5,925 bases of DNA from Pseudomonadota bacterium (GTDB lineage: Bacteria > Pseudomonadota > Alphaproteobacteria > Rhizobiales > Xanthobacteraceae): NCBI GenBank assembly GCA_023392205.1, contig JAEVZN010000158.1, forward strand, positions 1-5,925. Reading direction: 5' to 3'. The translations under genes and the position numbers were made by a program. The notes under the pieces were generated by a model. It was given only the letters and a program-made list of their open reading frames with translations. It ran no database searches and had not been told where the DNA came from. Of this stretch, positions 1-5,925 are shown one piece after another (the stretch's first letter is position 1; each line of letters begins with the position of its first letter).

Positions 1-1698
1 GGCATCCGTATCCCCTGCGTGAAGCTCATCGATCAGGGCGAAATGCGCGAGGACGTGCTGGAAATGATCGTGACCGCCTCGCGGCTTCCGGATCAGCTCG
101 GCCTCGACATCCGCGCCTTCATCGCCACCGTCAATGTCGCGCGAAGGCGCGTCACCGAACTCGTCGACCGCTATGGCGCAAAAACCGTCACCGACGTGAT
201 GCGCCGCATGATTGCGTCATCGGAATCGCGGCTGCGCGCGCGGCTGAAGGAATTGCCCGACGGCACGGTACATGCCGCCGACTTTATCGAGCATGACGGT
301 CACGAGAACGTTCTCTACAAGATCGACTGCAAGGCCACGAAAAAGGGTGACAAGCTGACGCTCGATTTCTCAGGCTCCAGCAAGCAGGCGCCGGGCTTCA
401 TCAATGCCACCCGTTCGGGCCTTGTCGGCGGTTGCGCCGGCGGCGTGCTGACCACACTCGGTTTTGACATCCAGTGGAACCAGGGCGTGCTCGATCCGGT
501 CGAGATCGTGGCGCCGGACGGGCTCATCTGCACCGCGCAATTCCCGGCGCCGGTCGGCTCGGCGACGGTGGAGACCATCTGGTCGGTCAGCAACGCAGTC
601 ATGGCCGCACTGAACAAGCTGCTCGCCACCTCGCCGAAATACCGCTACCGCGCGCAATGCATCAGCGACGGCTGCATGGCCACCTTCAATCTCGGCGGCG
701 TCAATCAATATGGCGAGCCATTCGGTCTGCATCTGATGGACCCGCTGGCGGCGGGCTCGGGCGCCTTCGCCACCAAGGACGGCATCGATGCGGGCGGGCC
801 GATCACCTCGCCCGTGTCCTGCATCGCCGATGTCGAGCGCAATGAGCAGGCAGTCCCGCTCTTCTATCTGCATCGCAAGATGACACCCGATACCGGCGGC
901 GCCGGAAAATATCGCGGCGGACAGAGCGCGGAAGTGGCGCTCACACTCGGCGGCATCGAGAAGGCCATGGCGCTGATCATGACGCATGGCGCGGAATCCC
1001 CGAACACCGCCGGCCTTGCGGGCGGATGGCCGGGCTCCACCGTGGTGCAGTCGATGGGCTGGGGCTCCATCAAGCAGGGCCTGCCGAATGACAAAGGCAA
1101 ATGGGAGCGGTTTGGCCCCAAGCCCGGCTTGATGCCGATGACCAATCGCGATGTGTATTCGGTGATCTGGCAGGGCGGCGGTGGCTGGGGCGATCCGCTG
1201 GAGCGCGAGCCTGCGGCCGTTGCGAGGGATGTCGTATCCGGCGCGGTCAGCGCAGAGGCTGCAAAGGCGATCTACGGCGTGGTGGTCAAGGACGGCCAGC
1301 CCGACGATGCCGCCACGGAGCGGCAGCGCGAGACCATCCGCAAGGCGCGGGTGGGTAATTTCGACACCGATCCGGCAAAGCGCAGCGCCGCGAAGCCTGC
1401 GGCATCGCTCAGCGAAAGCCTGTTCGTCACGACCGACGAGCGCGGCACGCATGTCACCTCGCGCGCGGGCTTCATCCTGTCCACAGGCGACACCGCCTGG
1501 CGGCGGGGTGCGAAATCCGTCACCCTCGACAAACTGCCATCGCAATACCGGATCGACCTGCATGAAGACCTGCGCTGCACGGTCCATTATTGCCCGGCCA
1601 GCGGCGCGCAGCTCGCGGTGGACTTCCATCGCAAGGGCGACAAGCCGGCGGACGATCTCCTCCTCGATCTCAAGACGGTGACGGCCATCGCCTCATGA
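1..1698 (+). CDS. hyuB: Hydantoinase B/oxoprolinase family protein (HyuB-like) with gamma-subunit-like C-terminal domain, 5' partial
   Basis: The family comprises the B (beta) subunits of ATP-dependent N-methylhydantoinase, 5-oxoprolinase-like, caprolactamase and acetone/acetophenone carboxylase enzymes, which work in the cytoplasm with an HyuA-type ATPase subunit. The gene is open from the first base. The GTG at 19 is an internal valine, because the residues before it (GIRIPC) already match the conserved family stretch GIRIPxVKL followed by GE-REDVLE. Roughly the first 100-150 residues, including early metal-site residues, are therefore off the left edge. Visible family landmarks are DFSGSSKQAPGFIN (364-405), the G-KYRGG turn (about 901-924) and GGGGWGDPLER (1174-1206). 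The HyuB fold ends near 1350. A low-complexity Ala/Lys/Ser linker (about 1351-1416) then leads into an extra C-terminal domain, described separately. The stop overlaps the next gene. A full-length protein would be near 700 residues, longer than the plain HyuB size of roughly 520-600. Family assignment is secure. The substrate is unknown, and the symbol is used only in the family sense. Confidence 0.92.
   Translation, partial: GIRIPCVKLIDQGEMREDVLEMIVTASRLPDQLGLDIRAFIATVNVARRRVTELVDRYGAKTVTDVMRRMIASSESRLRARLKELPDGTVHAADFIEHDGHENVLYKIDCKATKKGDKLTLDFSGSSKQAPGFINATRSGLVGGCAGGVLTTLGFDIQWNQGVLDPVEIVAPDGLICTAQFPAPVGSATVETIWSVSNAVMAALNKLLATSPKYRYRAQCISDGCMATFNLGGVNQYGEPFGLHLMDPLAAGSGAFATKDGIDAGGPITSPVSCIADVERNEQAVPLFYLHRKMTPDTGGAGKYRGGQSAEVALTLGGIEKAMALIMTHGAESPNTAGLAGGWPGSTVVQSMGWGSIKQGLPNDKGKWERFGPKPGLMPMTNRDVYSVIWQGGGGWGDPLEREPAAVARDVVSGAVSAEAAKAIYGVVVKDGQPDDAATERQRETIRKARVGNFDTDPAKRSAAKPAASLSESLFVTTDERGTHVTSRAGFILSTGDTAWRRGAKSVTLDKLPSQYRIDLHEDLRCTVHYCPASGAQLAVDFHRKGDKPADDLLLDLKTVTAIAS
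1417..1698 (+). other. C-terminal domain resembling acetone/acetophenone carboxylase gamma subunit, zinc ligands degenerate
   Basis: This is the last ~93 codons of the HyuB-like gene, after a low-complexity linker. Seen: a segment SRAGFILSTGDTAW (1459-1500), a short basic stretch, then LRCTVHYCPASGAQLAVDF (about 1570-1626) and an acidic/hydrophobic end (DDLLLDL). From memory, free-standing gamma subunits of acetone carboxylase and the small ApcB-like subunit of acetophenone carboxylase carry a CxCG motif, then an xxYCPxCGxxLxVE motif, and bind zinc with these cysteines. Here the first pair reads S-R-A and the second reads CPAS, so only one of the four expected cysteines remains. Another Cys lies five residues before it. 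Inference: a fused, probably non-zinc-binding gamma-like domain that may help assemble the HyuA/HyuB complex. The match rests on recalled motif spacing, not on an alignment. Confidence 0.6.
1695..1698 (+). promoter_or_regulatory. ATGA stop-start overlap (translational coupling) between hyuB-like and cocE-like genes
   Basis: The TGA of the HyuB-like gene (1696-1698) shares bases with the ATG of the hydrolase gene (1695-1697). No clear purine-rich ribosome binding site precedes this ATG, so reinitiation by ribosomes finishing the upstream gene is the likely entry route. This ties the two proteins to one operon and to similar output. Confidence 0.75.
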
Positions 1699-3500
1699 CC
1701 AGAGTCCCGAATCCGTTTCTCACCGCGACCGGCGACGAATTGCCGACGCAATATGACCGCGCGCCGGAATATGACGGGTTCATCGAGGAGCGCGACATCA
1801 AGGTTCCGATGCGCGACGGCGTGCATCTGTCCATCGACGTTTACCGGCCGGACACGACCAAGAAGCTGCCGGCGCTGCTAGCCTTCGCGATCTACAACAA
1901 AGATCTGCAGGGCCCGGACATTTCCGAAGCGCTTACCCCGCAGCCATCATGGGCGGCCTTGTGGACCGGCTGGCTCGAAGCCGGCGATACGCGGTTTCTC
2001 ACCTCGCGCGGCTATATCCATGTCATCGGTGCGCCGCGCGCCATCGGCAAGTCCGAAGGCGGCGGCTCGCGCGAATTCGACAGCTACGACCTGATCGAAT
2101 GGATCGCCAAACAGCCCTGGTGCGACGGCAATGTCGGCATGCTGGGCATTTCCGGGTTCGGCGCCGAGCAATTCAACGTCGCCAAGCAACAGCCCCCCGC
2201 ACTCAAGGCGATCTTCCCGTTCGATCCGCGCGGCGCCTATGGCACGCTGGGTAGCTTCCGCGAGGAATATCACGGCGGAATGCTGCATCTGTTCCGCTAT
2301 CTGCTGTCGATCAATCTGGTCGCGCACCAGAACAAGGGGCAGCCTGGCGAGCTTCCGCCCGAGCGCGAGGCGCTCTGGCGCGAGGCGATGGATAATCCGG
2401 ATTTCAAGATCTATCCGCATGTCTACAACATCCTGACCCAGAAGGGTCAGCATCTGCCGGCGATCTTCGATTTCCTCATTCATCCGTATGATCGCGAAGA
2501 GACGGTCGAGAAAGCAGAAGCCGATTTCCAGAAGATCAAGATCCCGGCCTATACGGGATCGGGCTGGTATGCCTTCGGCTACAAGACGCATCTGAACGGT
2601 GCGCAGAACTGGTACCGCAATATCGATGTGCCGAAGAAACTCGCTTTCGGCGGTCCGGCGCATCTCGAACGCCCCTTCCATTCCTTTCATCAGGAGATCC
2701 TGCGCTGGCACGATCACTGGCTGAAGGGCATCGACACCGGCATCATGGACGAACCGCCGGTGAAATACTGGGTGATGGGCGCCAATGAATGGCGCTATGG
2801 CGCGGACTGGCCGCTGCCGGAAACGCAATGGACCAAGCTCTATTTGTCGAGCTGGGGCCGGTTGCGCCCGCAGCCATTCCTGCCCTCGAGTGCCGACGGA
2901 CGACTGGCGCCGGACGCCTTCGTGCAGATGCCGGTCACCCAGACCAACGAGGTCCAGCGCCTGCGTTATGTCAGCGAGCCGCTGCCGCAGGACACGCTGA
3001 TTGCAGGCCCGCTGGTGCTCAAACTGTTCGCCGAGATCGACCAGGACGACACCAACTGGATCGTGATCCTGAGCGACCTCGGACCCGATGTGTCGGTACG
3101 CACGGCGCGCGAGGGCGAACGCAATGTTCCGGCCGATTTGCCGGAGCGCGAAATCACCCGCGGCTGGCTGAAGGCTTCGATGCGCGAACTCGATCCGGAG
3201 CGGTCAAAGCCCTGGAAACCGTGGCACAAGCTCACGCGTGCTGCGAAAAAGCCGGTCGTGCCGGGCGAAGTCACCGAATACGACATCGAGTTGATGGCCA
3301 CCGCCAACATGTTCAAAGCCGGTCATCGCATCTGCCTCGACATCACCTCGCTCGATGTCCCGACCGGCGTCGGGGGCGCGACCAATGTGGAATACATCCC
3401 CTACCACATCGGTTCGAGCCGGACGGTGCTGCACAAGATCCATCACGACGAGACGCATCCGTCGCATCTGCTGCTGCCGGTGATACCGGACAAGGTCTGA
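1695..3500 (+). CDS. CocE/NonD family alpha/beta hydrolase
   Basis: A 601-residue cytoplasmic hydrolase (no signal peptide) of the cocaine esterase / X-Pro dipeptidyl-peptidase (S15) group, which cleaves esters or amides. Residues ~30-345 form the alpha/beta-hydrolase domain. The N-terminal strand signature is VPMRDGVHLSIDVYRP (37-52), Tyr67 in AIYNKD matches the oxyanion-hole Tyr of CocE, and the nucleophile is Ser153 in GISGFG (151-156, codon 2151-2153). A helical cap lies near 185-285, and the probable catalytic His is His323 in GGPAH. The CocE landmarks LRWHDHWLKG, GIMDEPPVKYWVMG and NEWR follow. The C-terminal jelly-roll (PepX_C type, ~365-600) ends in the usual HPSHLLLPVIP. Oddity: the catalytic Asp of the WYD motif is Ala293. 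Start: ATG 1695 overlaps the upstream stop (ATGA); no good Shine-Dalgarno is visible, so translation is probably coupled. An upstream in-frame TTG (1590) is unlikely. Length matches the family. The substrate is unknown. Confidence 0.93.
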   Translation: MTRVPNPFLTATGDELPTQYDRAPEYDGFIEERDIKVPMRDGVHLSIDVYRPDTTKKLPALLAFAIYNKDLQGPDISEALTPQPSWAALWTGWLEAGDTRFLTSRGYIHVIGAPRAIGKSEGGGSREFDSYDLIEWIAKQPWCDGNVGMLGISGFGAEQFNVAKQQPPALKAIFPFDPRGAYGTLGSFREEYHGGMLHLFRYLLSINLVAHQNKGQPGELPPEREALWREAMDNPDFKIYPHVYNILTQKGQHLPAIFDFLIHPYDREETVEKAEADFQKIKIPAYTGSGWYAFGYKTHLNGAQNWYRNIDVPKKLAFGGPAHLERPFHSFHQEILRWHDHWLKGIDTGIMDEPPVKYWVMGANEWRYGADWPLPETQWTKLYLSSWGRLRPQPFLPSSADGRLAPDAFVQMPVTQTNEVQRLRYVSEPLPQDTLIAGPLVLKLFAEIDQDDTNWIVILSDLGPDVSVRTAREGERNVPADLPEREITRGWLKASMRELDPERSKPWKPWHKLTRAAKKPVVPGEVTEYDIELMATANMFKAGHRICLDITSLDVPTGVGGATNVEYIPYHIGSSRTVLHKIHHDETHPSHLLLPVIPDKV

Positions 3501-3505
3501 ATTCC

Positions 3506-3530
3506 GCGCGCCGGTAACGGTGCGCCTTTC
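3506..3530 (+). terminator. Candidate intrinsic terminator of the hyuB-cocE operon
   Basis: Directly after the hydrolase stop, arms 3506-3513 (GCGCGCCG) and 3518-3525 (CGGTGCGC) form an 8-bp stem with one G-U wobble. The loop is GTAA, a GNRA tetraloop in the + strand RNA. A short CTTTC follows. On the - strand the wobble becomes an A-C mismatch, the loop is no longer GNRA and no T-run follows, so it suits + strand transcripts better. The T-tract is weak, so termination may be partial. Part of the tail overlaps the livF stop codon. Confidence 0.5.
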
Positions 3531-4233
3531 AGTTCAGCGCGATATAGCTGTTGACCGTCGCGATATCGCGTTCGAGATCGGCGCCGCTGCCGCGCCACAC
3601 GGTGCGTCCCTTCTCGATCACGAAATGCCGGTCGGCGATGCGCTTGAGCACCGACAGATTCTTGTCGACGATCAGGATCGATTGTCCGCGCGACTTGAGC
3701 AAGGCGATGCAGTTCCAGATTTCCGCCCGGATGACTGGCGCAAGGCCCTCGGTCGCTTCGTCCAGGATCAGCAATTTCGGATTGGTCATCAGGGCGCGGG
3801 CAATGGCCAGCATTTGCTGCTCGCCACCTGACAACGTGTTCGCATATTGACTGCGCCGTTCCTTCAGCCGCGGGAACAGCTCGTACACCTCGTCCAGCGT
3901 CCACGGACTGGAACGGTTCAGGCGATTGGCGGCGGTCGCGATGAGATTTTCATACACAGTCAGCAGCGGAAAGACCTGCCGGCCCTCCGGCACCAGTCCG
4001 ATGCCGCCGCGTGCGATGGCTTCGGGCGTGCGTCCCGCAATAGCCTGACCGCCAAACGAGACACTGCCGGCGGCCGGCGGGGTGAGCCCCATCACCGAGC
4101 GGATGGTGGTGGTCTTGCCCATGCCATTTCGGCCGAGCAGCGTGACGATCTCGCCCTCGCCCACTTCCAGATCGATATCGAACAGGACCTGGGAGCGGCC
4201 ATATCTGGCCTGCAATCCTTCGACCTTCAGCAT
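3529..4233 (-). CDS. livF: Branched-chain amino acid type ABC transporter ATP-binding protein LivF
   Basis: One of the two cytoplasmic ATPases that power a HAAT-family importer (with LivG and the LivH/LivM permeases). The 234 residues are the normal LivF length. Motifs are Walker A GRNGMGKTT (34-42), the LivF-typical GLVPEGRQVFPLLTVYENL (79-97), ABC signature LSGGEQQ (134-140), and Walker B LLILD plus catalytic Glu159 (154-159). A D-loop reads EATEGLAP, followed by the DRHFVIEKGR strand. At the switch position, usually His in ABC ATPases and often Gln in LivF, the protein has Lys191 (IVDKN, codon 3663-3661). Start: ATG at 4233 gives MLKVEGL, the usual LivF beginning. An adjacent GTG at 4236 would add one residue and overlap the livG stop by 4 bases. 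A GAAGG (4243-4247) lies 9 bases before the ATG. It is last in the operon, ending 28 bases from the convergent hydrolase gene. Confidence 0.94.
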   Translation of the reverse strand: MLKVEGLQARYGRSQVLFDIDLEVGEGEIVTLLGRNGMGKTTTIRSVMGLTPPAAGSVSFGGQAIAGRTPEAIARGGIGLVPEGRQVFPLLTVYENLIATAANRLNRSSPWTLDEVYELFPRLKERRSQYANTLSGGEQQMLAIARALMTNPKLLILDEATEGLAPVIRAEIWNCIALLKSRGQSILIVDKNLSVLKRIADRHFVIEKGRTVWRGSGADLERDIATVNSYIALN

Positions 4234-4247
4234 CACGCGTCACCTTC
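4233..4247 (-). promoter_or_regulatory. livF ribosome binding site and livG-livF stop/start overlap
   Basis: Read on the - strand, GAAGG (4247-4243) sits inside the end of livG. It is followed by the overlapping GTGATG, where the livG TGA (4235-4233) is shared by a GTG start (4236) and an ATG start (4233). Spacing is 6 bases to GTG and 9 to ATG, so both are usable. The arrangement implies coupled translation of livG and livF. Confidence 0.55.
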
Positions 4248-4985
4248 GCCGAGATAGGCCACGCGCACATCCTCGTTATTGCGGATCTCGTCGGCCGTGC
4301 CGGTGGCGATCCGCTCGCCGTTGACCAGCACCGAAATGCGGTCGGCCAACGCGAACACCGCATCCATGTCGTGTTCGACCAGAAGGATGGTGACCTCCTT
4401 TTTCAGCACATGCAAAAGCTCGATCATGCGCTCGCATTCGGCGGTGCCGAGCCCAGCCATGGGCTCGTCGAGCAGCAGCATGCGCGGGCCGGTGGCGAGA
4501 GCGATGGCAAGCTCAAGCTGCTTCTGTTCGCCATGCGAGAGCGAACTGACCGCGTCATCGGCGCGTGCGCCGAGACCCACACGCTCCAGTTCCCGGCGGC
4601 CGGCGGCGCGGATATCGGTCACGCTGCGGGCATCGGTCCAGAAATGATAGCTGTGCCCGCGCCGCGCCTGTACGGCGATCGCGACGTTGTCGAGCGTCGT
4701 ATAGTCGGGCAGCAATTGCGTGATCTGGAACGAGCGCGCCAGCCCGTGCTGGACGCGTTGCGGCGTTCTCCAGGCGGTGATTTCCTTGCCGTCGAAGCGG
4801 ATCGTCCCCTCGTCCTGATGCAGTTCGCCAGCAAGCTGGGAGATGAAGGTGGTCTTGCCGGCGCCGTTCGGGCCGATCAGCGCGTGCAACTCGCCTTCCT
4901 CGACATTGAGCGAGAGATTGTTGACCGCGACCAGTCCGCCGAACCGCTTGGTCAGCCCGTCGACCTGCAGGAGCGTCTCACTCAC
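4233..4985 (-). CDS. livG: Branched-chain amino acid type ABC transporter ATP-binding protein LivG
   Basis: The partner ATPase of LivF in a HAAT-family importer, bound to the cytoplasmic face of LivM/LivH. The 250 residues are a normal length. Motifs are Walker A GPNGAGKTT (38-46), Q-loop Gln87 in ARSFQITQLLPDYTTLDN, signature LSHGEQKQLE (149-158; the His variant is common in LivG), Walker B MLLLDEP (169-175, catalytic Glu174), D-loop MAGLG, and switch His205 in LLVEHDM. The C-terminal DEIRNNEDVRVAYLGEGDA is the LivG hallmark (VxxAYLG). All catalytic parts are intact. The start is GTG (4985-4983), supported by a GGAG 8 bases upstream and by the family-typical beginning SETLLQVDGLTKRFGG. It overlaps the livM end by 8 bases (4978-4985) and the livF start by 1-4 bases. 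The transported substrate cannot be told from the ATPase. The nearby HyuB-like and CocE-like genes hint at something other than ordinary leucine uptake (inference). Confidence 0.95.
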   Translation of the reverse strand: MSETLLQVDGLTKRFGGLVAVNNLSLNVEEGELHALIGPNGAGKTTFISQLAGELHQDEGTIRFDGKEITAWRTPQRVQHGLARSFQITQLLPDYTTLDNVAIAVQARRGHSYHFWTDARSVTDIRAAGRRELERVGLGARADDAVSSLSHGEQKQLELAIALATGPRMLLLDEPMAGLGTAECERMIELLHVLKKEVTILLVEHDMDAVFALADRISVLVNGERIATGTADEIRNNEDVRVAYLGEGDA

Positions 4986-5925
4986 GTTTGCGGCTCCATC
5001 CGGTGAACAGCGAAGCCAGGCCGCCGCTCGAGAACAGCACGATCAGGATCAGGATCGGACCGAGGAAGAATTTCCAGTGCTCGGTCCATGCGGTAAGGAA
5101 GGTTTCCAGTCCGATCAGGACCACAGCCCCAAGCGCAGGTCCAAGCAGCGTGCCGGTGCCGCCGATGATGATCATGATCATCAGGTCGCCGGACTTGGTC
5201 CAGTGCAGCATGTCGGGCGAGACGAATTTCGAGTAATTCGCCATCAGCGCGCCGGCGAGGCCCGCGCCCATGCCCGCAATGACGAAGGCGACCAGCTTGT
5301 AGCGATAGGTGGACACGCCGATGGCCGCCATGCGCCGTTCGCTCTGCCGGATGCCGCCCAGCACCATTCCGAATTGCGAGCGGACCAGCCGCGCGAAGAT
5401 CAGGAAATACAGAACGGTCAGACCGATGGTCACGTAATAGAAGACCGTGTCGTCGGCCATGTTGAGGTCGAACAGGAGATTGCGGCGGCGCACGATCAGC
5501 CCATCGTCGCCGCCATAGGCCTTCAGCGACACGAACAGGAAGAACAGCATCTGCGCAAAGGCCTGCGTGATCATGATAACGGGCACGCCGCTGGTGCGCA
5601 GCGACAGCGCGCCGAGGACGAGTGCGAACAATCCGCTGACCAGAATGGCGGCGGGGATTGTGATCAGCATCATGTTGCTGCCGGGGATGAAACCGAGAAA
5701 CGGATCGCCGGAAATGTAGTGGTGATACATGATGCCGACGACATAGCCGCCGACCCCGAAATAGGCGGCATGGCCGAAGCTGATCAGCCCGCCATAGCCG
5801 AGGATGAGGTTGAGGCTCGCCGCCGCGATGGCATAGATCGCGATGCGTGTCGCAAGCCCGATCAGCGACGGATCGCCGATGGCCTTGGCGAACATCGGAA
5901 AGACCGCGGCACACAGGACAAACAC
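4978..5925 (-). CDS. livM: Branched-chain amino acid type ABC transporter permease LivM, 5' edge at window end
   Basis: An inner-membrane permease of a HAAT importer that forms the channel together with LivH. The visible 315 residues have about eight to nine hydrophobic segments (near 27-43, 48-66, 86-107, 116-134, 160-178, 211-229, 248-272 and 287-307, plus a partial first one). LivM landmarks are LGYGGLISFGHAAYFGVGGY (42-61), the YGGDDGL loop (137-143, where others have TGG-xGI), and the cytoplasmic coupling loop GIRQSERRMAAIGVSTYRYK (191-210) that contacts the ATPases. IIIGGTGTLLGPALGA lies at 252-267. The frame is open to the last base of the window, and the terminal GTG (5925-5923) is probably an internal valine. 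Only a few to about twenty residues seem to be missing, judged from usual LivM length. The end overlaps livG by 8 bases. livH and the periplasmic binding protein gene would be expected beyond the right edge. Confidence 0.94.
   Translation of the reverse strand: MFVLCAAVFPMFAKAIGDPSLIGLATRIAIYAIAAASLNLILGYGGLISFGHAAYFGVGGYVVGIMYHHYISGDPFLGFIPGSNMMLITIPAAILVSGLFALVLGALSLRTSGVPVIMITQAFAQMLFFLFVSLKAYGGDDGLIVRRRNLLFDLNMADDTVFYYVTIGLTVLYFLIFARLVRSQFGMVLGGIRQSERRMAAIGVSTYRYKLVAFVIAGMGAGLAGALMANYSKFVSPDMLHWTKSGDLMIMIIIGGTGTLLGPALGAVVLIGLETFLTAWTEHWKFFLGPILILIVLFSSGGLASLFTGWSRKRE
4994..4997 (-). promoter_or_regulatory. Ribosome binding site of livG
   Basis: GGAG on the - strand, 8 bases before the GTG start at 4985 and inside the end of livM. 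It supports the GTG as the true livG start in spite of the non-ATG codon and the 8-base overlap. Confidence 0.6.

Noticed and set aside
19..21. GTG as the start of the HyuB-like gene
   Set aside because: The codons before it (GIRIPC) continue the conserved family stretch and there is no ribosome binding site, so the gene begins outside the window.
370..1629. Long open frame (419 codons) on the - strand across the HyuB-like gene
   Set aside because: It is opposite a gene with clear family motifs, its translation is Arg/His/Ala-rich with no recognisable domain, and such antisense frames are routine in GC-rich DNA.
1590..1694. Earlier TTG start of the hydrolase giving 35 extra residues
   Set aside because: The extension is Arg/Gly/Gln-rich, lies wholly within the HyuB coding end and has no match to CocE N-termini. 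ATG 1695 with the ATGA overlap is far better.
1947..2828. Long open frame (293 codons) on the - strand across the CocE-like gene
   Set aside because: Shadow of the real gene: no motifs, Arg-rich composition, and the + strand frame carries all CocE landmarks.
3559..3570. 12-base palindrome CGCGATATCGCG near the end of livF
   Set aside because: It is within coding sequence, is short, and is of a kind expected by chance in GC-rich DNA. There is no T-run for a terminator.
3847..4257. + strand open frames opposite livF and livG
   Set aside because: They lie opposite intact ABC ATPase genes whose Walker and signature motifs are complete, and their translations show no family features.
5167..5182. 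Perfect 16-base palindrome GATGATCATGATCATC
   Set aside because: It lies inside livM and encodes a run of Met/Ile codons in a membrane segment. Its symmetry follows from repeated ATC/ATG codons, so it is not a credible operator.

Overview
The window is GC-rich (by eye above 60%), and every codable stretch is used by genes of the type common in soil Alphaproteobacteria. The protein style, short gene overlaps and expanded Liv-type transport genes fit Bradyrhizobium, Rhodopseudomonas or related Hyphomicrobiales. That placement is an impression from the sequence, not a search result. No mobile element, RNA gene or CRISPR array is visible.

Layout: two convergent gene groups fill the window almost completely. 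On the + strand (1-3500) is the 3' part of a hydantoinase B/oxoprolinase family gene, cut by the left edge. It overlaps by 4 bases a complete CocE/NonD-type alpha/beta hydrolase gene. A 28-base gap (3501-3528) holds a GC-rich hairpin with a GUAA loop, a likely terminator for the + strand operon. On the - strand (5925-3529), read right to left, are livM (cut by the right edge), livG and livF. These are the permease and the two ATPases of a branched-chain amino acid type (HAAT family) ABC importer, with all gene junctions overlapping.

How they may work together (inference): the importer would bring in an amide, lactam, hydantoin-like or small aromatic/keto compound. The HyuA/HyuB-type ATP-dependent enzyme (HyuA presumably lies off the left edge) would activate, hydrolyse or carboxylate it, and the CocE-like hydrolase would cleave an ester or amide product. 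The substrate cannot be read from the sequence. The periplasmic binding protein and LivH are not in the window.

Most notable points: the HyuB protein carries a C-terminal domain resembling the small zinc-binding gamma subunit of acetone/acetophenone carboxylases, but with most of the expected zinc cysteines lost. The CocE-like hydrolase keeps the nucleophile serine and the histidine but has alanine where the catalytic aspartate normally sits. LivF has lysine at the switch-histidine position.
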